DNA from: Lingula anatina
Lineage: Eukaryota > Brachiopoda > Lingulata > Lingulida > Lingulidae
DNA length: 62,000 nt
NCBI RefSeq assembly: GCF_001039355.2
Contig: NW_019775070.1
Location: 109,719-171,718, forward strand
Direction of reading: 5' to 3'
Below, one piece after another: positions 57,841 through 62,000 of this stretch (the first letter of the stretch is position 1; the number at the start of each line of letters is the position of its first letter). The notes under the pieces were generated by a model. That model saw only the letters and a program-made list of their open reading frames with translations. It ran no database searches and was not told the origin of the DNA. Position numbers and translations under genes: made by a program.

Positions 57841-60567
57841 ATGGCGGAGACGAAAGCTAGTTTCGGAGGTAAGGTTTTGCTAGATTTGCAGAGGTACGAA
57901 GTGAGTAGTTCTAGTAGAAGTAGTGCTATTGCTAAGCTTGTGCATTGAAAAGATAAAAAACCTGTTAAACAAGGTAATTTTATTATGCCTCTCGTTTATT
58001 TTATTATGTCTTCCTAAGTGCATGACACAAAACTGTTGAGTGTCCTTGGAGTCTGTCACTTCCTACCGGATGAAGAATGTGTTGTCTTATGTCCATGATT
58101 TGAAATCCTTTTATTTGTACAGAGATATGTGTGAGTGTGCTAGATGACTTAAATTCCCGAATGCTCTAGACCTCCACTCTACATGTGCCTGTCACAATCG
58201 GGCAACGTATATATGTTGATTTTAAGTAATGCAAGCATGAATTTTTAATCCGTGCACGAAGGAAATGCTTGACAAGGCCAGTTGGATAAAAAATAAATTG
58301 CATCGAAGATTCATACACCTAGCTGGTGTCTGTGCGTGCTCGTGCGCGTGTACTTTCACGAAATTACATGCGTTGGCAGACACCGTAATTAGGAATGCTG
58401 ACGCATGACACGTCGTGCTCCGTGAACGTGATATTAATTAATTCATGAGTTTGTGTTCACGGTTGACTGCTAACTTTCCTGTGTATATGTTGCACAAGGC
58501 AACAGTTTATATGTGTGTTTGCCTAAGCTGCCCCTCATTTTGTGTTGCCAAATTTGATGTAGATAGCATTTTATTTAGCTCGTACTTCCAGTGCATGTGC
58601 GTATATACCGATAGGTGAAGTGAATTTGATATTCCACGTTGTTGTTATCAGTTAAACTTCGCCGTAATTGATCCACATGAAGCGGTAAATTTGTAACCTC
58701 TCAATTTGAAAATTGTAACCTCTACAAGTACGCAGACGATAACACCTTAAGTGCCGCACACCCAGACTTCGATATCTCAAAAAAGGAGCTTGAATATGAT
58801 GCAAAAAATGCTATAAACTGGTTCTCCTCAAATGAGATGGAAGCGAACCCTGAAAAATGTCAAGCTATTTTTATAAGGAAACAGCAGACAACCATAGTAA
58901 CAAGCAATTATCTTTCAATGGAAAATTGATAAAACTAGAACCTTGGGTCAAGCTCCTTGGGGCTTACTTTTAACAAACACATCTCAGAATTATGTTCTAA
59001 AACAGCATGTCAACTAAACACTCTGAAAAGGGTTTCAGCTTATATAGATGTTTTTTTCGGCTAGCCATGTTCAGGCACTTTACATTATCAAACTTCAATT
59101 ATTGTCCGTTAGTGTGGCACTTTTGTGGTGAGGGAAATATGAAAAAAATAGTAGAGATACAGAAAAGGGGTCTAAGATATGTCTACGACAACCACACATT
59201 TGCACCCCAACCTTTAATAATTACATATTTCTTTTTAGTTAATTTTAATTGTGTCACCATAATATATTAGCCTTATCGCACAATTAATTTTTATATTCCA
59301 TTACAAAACATCCCGGTGACTCCCTTCGCCACATAAGTTTTCATGTAATTAGCAAAAAAATGGCCCTATTTCCGTAGAATTATAAAAGCAGTTACGATGA
59401 GCTGTTAAATACACGTATGTTAGGTCCTGGAACTTTGCACTTGAACAGACTACGTCAGGGGCGGATTGAGGCCGTCTTCTGGGTCTTCCAGAAGACGGTC
59501 AGGTTTTCAACTTTACAATGACGGGTATCTAATTTTTTTTGTCGGAAGACGGTCAGAAAAGGAGGATGGATGAACAAAGATAATTGGGAACACTGTCAGA
59601 AAATATCTCTGGATCCGCCCCTGTACGTATGCTTGCACTTGAGGTTTACAAAGCTATAAATGGGCTTGCACCTTCCTACATCTCCGACCTTCTCCAGGAA
59701 AGAATAACAAATTACAACCTTAGAGGGGAAAAGACTTTAAATATCCCCATATTTAACACAATAACATATGGTAAAAATCCTTGTCACATCTTAGGCCAAA
59801 AATATGAATGATCTCTCAGACGAATTAAAGCAATTAAAGCATCAATTCAGATGAGTTTAAATCACTTTTAAGTCTTTGGGAAGGACCCAAATGCAAATTT
59901 AGCTTGTGTAACCTATATGCATTTAGTGAAACTGTGTAATAATACAACATGTTTACATGATTTTGTGCATCTATACTACTGAGCATTGTATGTAGAATTG
60001 TTTGTTTTTCACAATTAATTAGCAATAAAATAGGTGTAGCATTTTGCATATTTTTCATAGAAATTTTTTTCATTTACTTTCTTAGTAGATTTCATGTGTA
60101 CTTGTATACTCCTAGTAGAAAGATTTCCCATTTACTATCTTACTAGACTGCATGTGTAAATATCGCATTATGTAGAAATGTTTATCCTTACCCAATCGGC
60201 GAATAGCTGCAAAGCTAATGTTTCCTTTCAATGTATACCCGATGAAATATAATTTATTGTATTGTATTGTATTGTAATGTATTGTAGTTGTCTGGCATTT
60301 TATTAGCTAGGGGATATATGGTTGAGCTGTTATAATACATGAAAGTGTTAACTTTCCGAGCATTTTGCAATAGCAATGGCTTACATTTTGTGCTTCAGCA
60401 GATAGAATTGCAGTTTTTTCTGAAATAAAATGTAAATAAATGTATTTCAGTCCCCGATGGGTGTGCCAAGGCCCCGGCCTTCCACCCGCCCAACATAGAA
60501 CAGCTGAGGAAGATTGCTGGAGACTTGGGACTTGAGCTGACAGACGAAGAACTCACTGCATATAGAG
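57841..60567 (+). CDS. Amidase-signature family enzyme, copy C, 3'-partial (exons 1-2)
   Basis: Exon 1 57841-57868 (MAETKASFG, identical to B) and exon 2 60451-60567 ([18 protein letters not shown], then [19 protein letters not shown]). Both exon borders and phases match A and B. The remaining nine exons, including all catalytic residues, should lie beyond the window; intron 2 continues to its end. Intron 1 (2.58 kb) is longer than in B (0.93 kb) because of a LINE insertion. Whether the gene is intact cannot be judged. Confidence 0.8.
58690..60288 (+). mobile_element. 5'-truncated CR1-like LINE in amidase C intron 1
   Basis: Reverse-transcriptase core NLYKYADDNTLS, then AINWFSSNEMEANPEKCQ, then the 3' domain SNFNYCPLVWHFCGEGN and IQKRGLRYVYDNH, then LALEVYKAINGLAPSYISDL, ending in FKSLLSLWEGP. 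Several frameshifts and stops show it is dead. The 3' end is a (TTGTA)n-type tail near 60255-60288. Copy B intron 1 (near 49150) is the matching empty site. A hAT-like MITE is nested inside. Confidence 0.85.
59456..59623 (+). mobile_element. 168-bp hAT-like MITE nested in the LINE
   Basis: The ends CAGGGGCGGATTGAG and CTGGATCCGCCCCTG are inverted repeats typical of hAT elements. TACGT flanks both sides. Removing element plus one TACGT restores the LINE frame across RLR-MLALEVYK, which fixes the boundaries. Confidence 0.75.
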
Positions 60568-62000
60568 GTACATGTAAAGGATAAGCACATGCGCCAACAT
60601 ACATCTATACGCACTCATGCACAAGTACAAGCACACTAACATACGCCTGCACACACACACACACGCGCGCGCGCGAGAGAGAGAGATTTGGATTAATTTA
60701 TTGACGTGCATCATATACCCAGTACCTTCCTGCTTTTGCGCAGCCAACTGTCATATCTGCCCTGTGTCCACATCTGATTAGTGCACGTACACGTATTTGT
60801 CATAGAAGGCAATACAGTCGGCTTATCAATCAGCTAAGATAAAACCCCTTGCCGTGCTCTGCTTGTTGCTATGATACACCACGGCGTCAGTTCAGCAGTA
60901 CTGACTAGACTTCCTGCATTTGCATTCATGACATGTTTTTTGTATTTGCGCGAGAGGAGCAGGGTGATCAGAGCTTCCTGTGAAATTGGAAGTGATCCTG
61001 ATATAGACCTTTTCTTCCCTCCCCTTCCCCAACCCTATTGCATGTGCAAACCTCCAGATTAAGAGAGTAAATTAAGTTTCATGCAGATAGTTGTAGTCTT
61101 AGGGTGTATTCCCAGAGATTTAGATCGATCCAGGGATTAAGATTTAGATCGACCTAACTCCCTGGGGGTTCACGCTAAATTGCAGTCAGCCGAGCGCGCA
61201 CCATAGTTAATTACCCCCTTACAGCTTTTAGAAGGCGGGACAGACGCTTAAGCCGGCTAAGCCGACGGTAATCTAGTGAGACTCCCCACAGGGATAGATC
61301 GATGTAAAGTCTATGGAAATGGGGTCTTAAACAAGAAAAGACAATATTTTTTCTCAATATTTTTAACCACATTATGTTTCTTATTACTCTGAAGGTAGTT
61401 TTTTTTAACACGTTCAAAAAGGTAAATGTTGTTTTGCACACAGGGGAGGTCAAAAGCTATTGGACATTTTCAAAAATACCGTGGGACCCAAACCCAGGTC
61501 AATCAGCATTACAGGAGGAATTCCCAGCTATCCAGATGTGTCCCCGGCTCTGTGCTCTGCACTAAACTATGCAGATTAATTTTTTTTAGGTTGGTGACAC
61601 TGAGAATACACTACATGGATTACGGACCATCGTTTCCTCGAAGAACTTTAAAAGAAAAGTTGGTCGTTACATTTTACATGAACAATACCTGCAGCACACA
61701 TGCCCAACGAATATGCGGTTTTTAATTGTGTAATTATCACGCATTGTTTTACGTTTTAAATGTCGAGAGTTTTAAAAGTGAGAGCTTATGGAAAGGTGCA
61801 GAGGTAATATAGATAACCCATTTTGTGCGTATTCAAAGGGGTGGGTGGGGAATAGCACTGAAATTATACATCTTTCAAAAAACATAGCTTATTCACTTTC
61901 AATTTCAGTCTCTCATGCAGGTAACATCCTGGACCTTCCAATAGAGGTTGCAGTATTGTCCATGTGCACATGCGTGGAGGTTTTAAACCTGTGCTATTAC
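60568..62000 (+). other. Amidase C intron 2 (continues past the window)
   Basis: Homologous to B intron 2 (49452-50657): both have CA/GA simple repeats just after exon 2, then shared blocks such as GGGACCCAAACCCAGGTCAA and CAGGAGGAATTCCCAGCTA. C has a MITE at 61099-61330 that B lacks. No exon 3 is reached. Confidence 0.7.
61099..61330 (+). mobile_element. MITE family 2, copy 3 (232 bp)
   Basis: TTAGGGTGTATTCCCAGAG at the left and GGAAATGGGGTCTTAA at the right; the interior AGTCAGCCGAGCGCGCA and AATTACCCCCTTACAGC equals copy 1. The paralogous site in B near 49970 lacks it. Confidence 0.8.

Overview
This is a eukaryotic, animal nuclear window. Every gene is split by many short introns with GT..AG borders, the non-coding DNA is AT-rich, and degraded LINEs, miniature inverted-repeat transposons (MITEs) and microsatellites lie between exons. 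The gene set (selenoprotein thioredoxin-glutathione reductase, PQBP1, TRABD) and frequent words such as TAGGCCTA and TACATGTA suggest a marine invertebrate, lophotrochozoan or deuterostome. I cannot resolve the phylum.

Layout. 387-8931 (+): 3' fifteen exons of a thioredoxin-glutathione reductase. Its last exon has an in-frame UGA in a Gly-Cys-Sec-Gly tail, and a candidate SECIS lies in the 3'UTR. 11113-14461 (-): complete PQBP1, 8 exons, 286 aa. 14719-19772 (+): complete TRABD, 7 exons, 416 aa, head-to-head with PQBP1 over a 257-bp shared promoter. 20696-24773 (-): complete 7-exon secreted protein of 588 aa, resembling DUF4434 / glycosidase-barrel proteins. From 26424 to the end: four copies of a bacterial-type amidase-signature gene. 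Copy A (26424-32817, +) and copy B (48377-55671, +) are complete, 11 exons and 521 aa each. Copy A2 (38897-45688, -) lacks exons 9-11. Copy C (57841 onward, +) leaves the window after exon 2.

Between copies A and A2 lies a mosaic duplication. 36637-37015 is a broken copy of the PQBP1 exon 1 and its bidirectional promoter. 37910-38700 is a copy of exon 6 of the secreted-protein gene with its flanks. Both keep the order and orientation of the source block, but TRABD is missing. In its place is a two-exon unrecognised gene (37068-37827) with its own poly(A) signal. Two competing splice acceptors 10 nt apart would select two different long open frames.

Mobile DNA explains much of the rest: a TTAA-bounded MITE family (five copies, one abutting amidase B exon 7 and forming part of its splice acceptor), a TTA-bounded 225-bp MITE family (three copies), a 3.26-kb CACTG..CAGTG element in an A2 intron, a CR1-like LINE containing a nested hAT-like MITE in copy C, a Tc1-like remnant, and LINE 3' ends. 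I saw no CRISPR array, rRNA or convincing tRNA. Gene models were read by eye from exon homology, splice sites and frame continuity; exon sums are frame-consistent for every complete gene.
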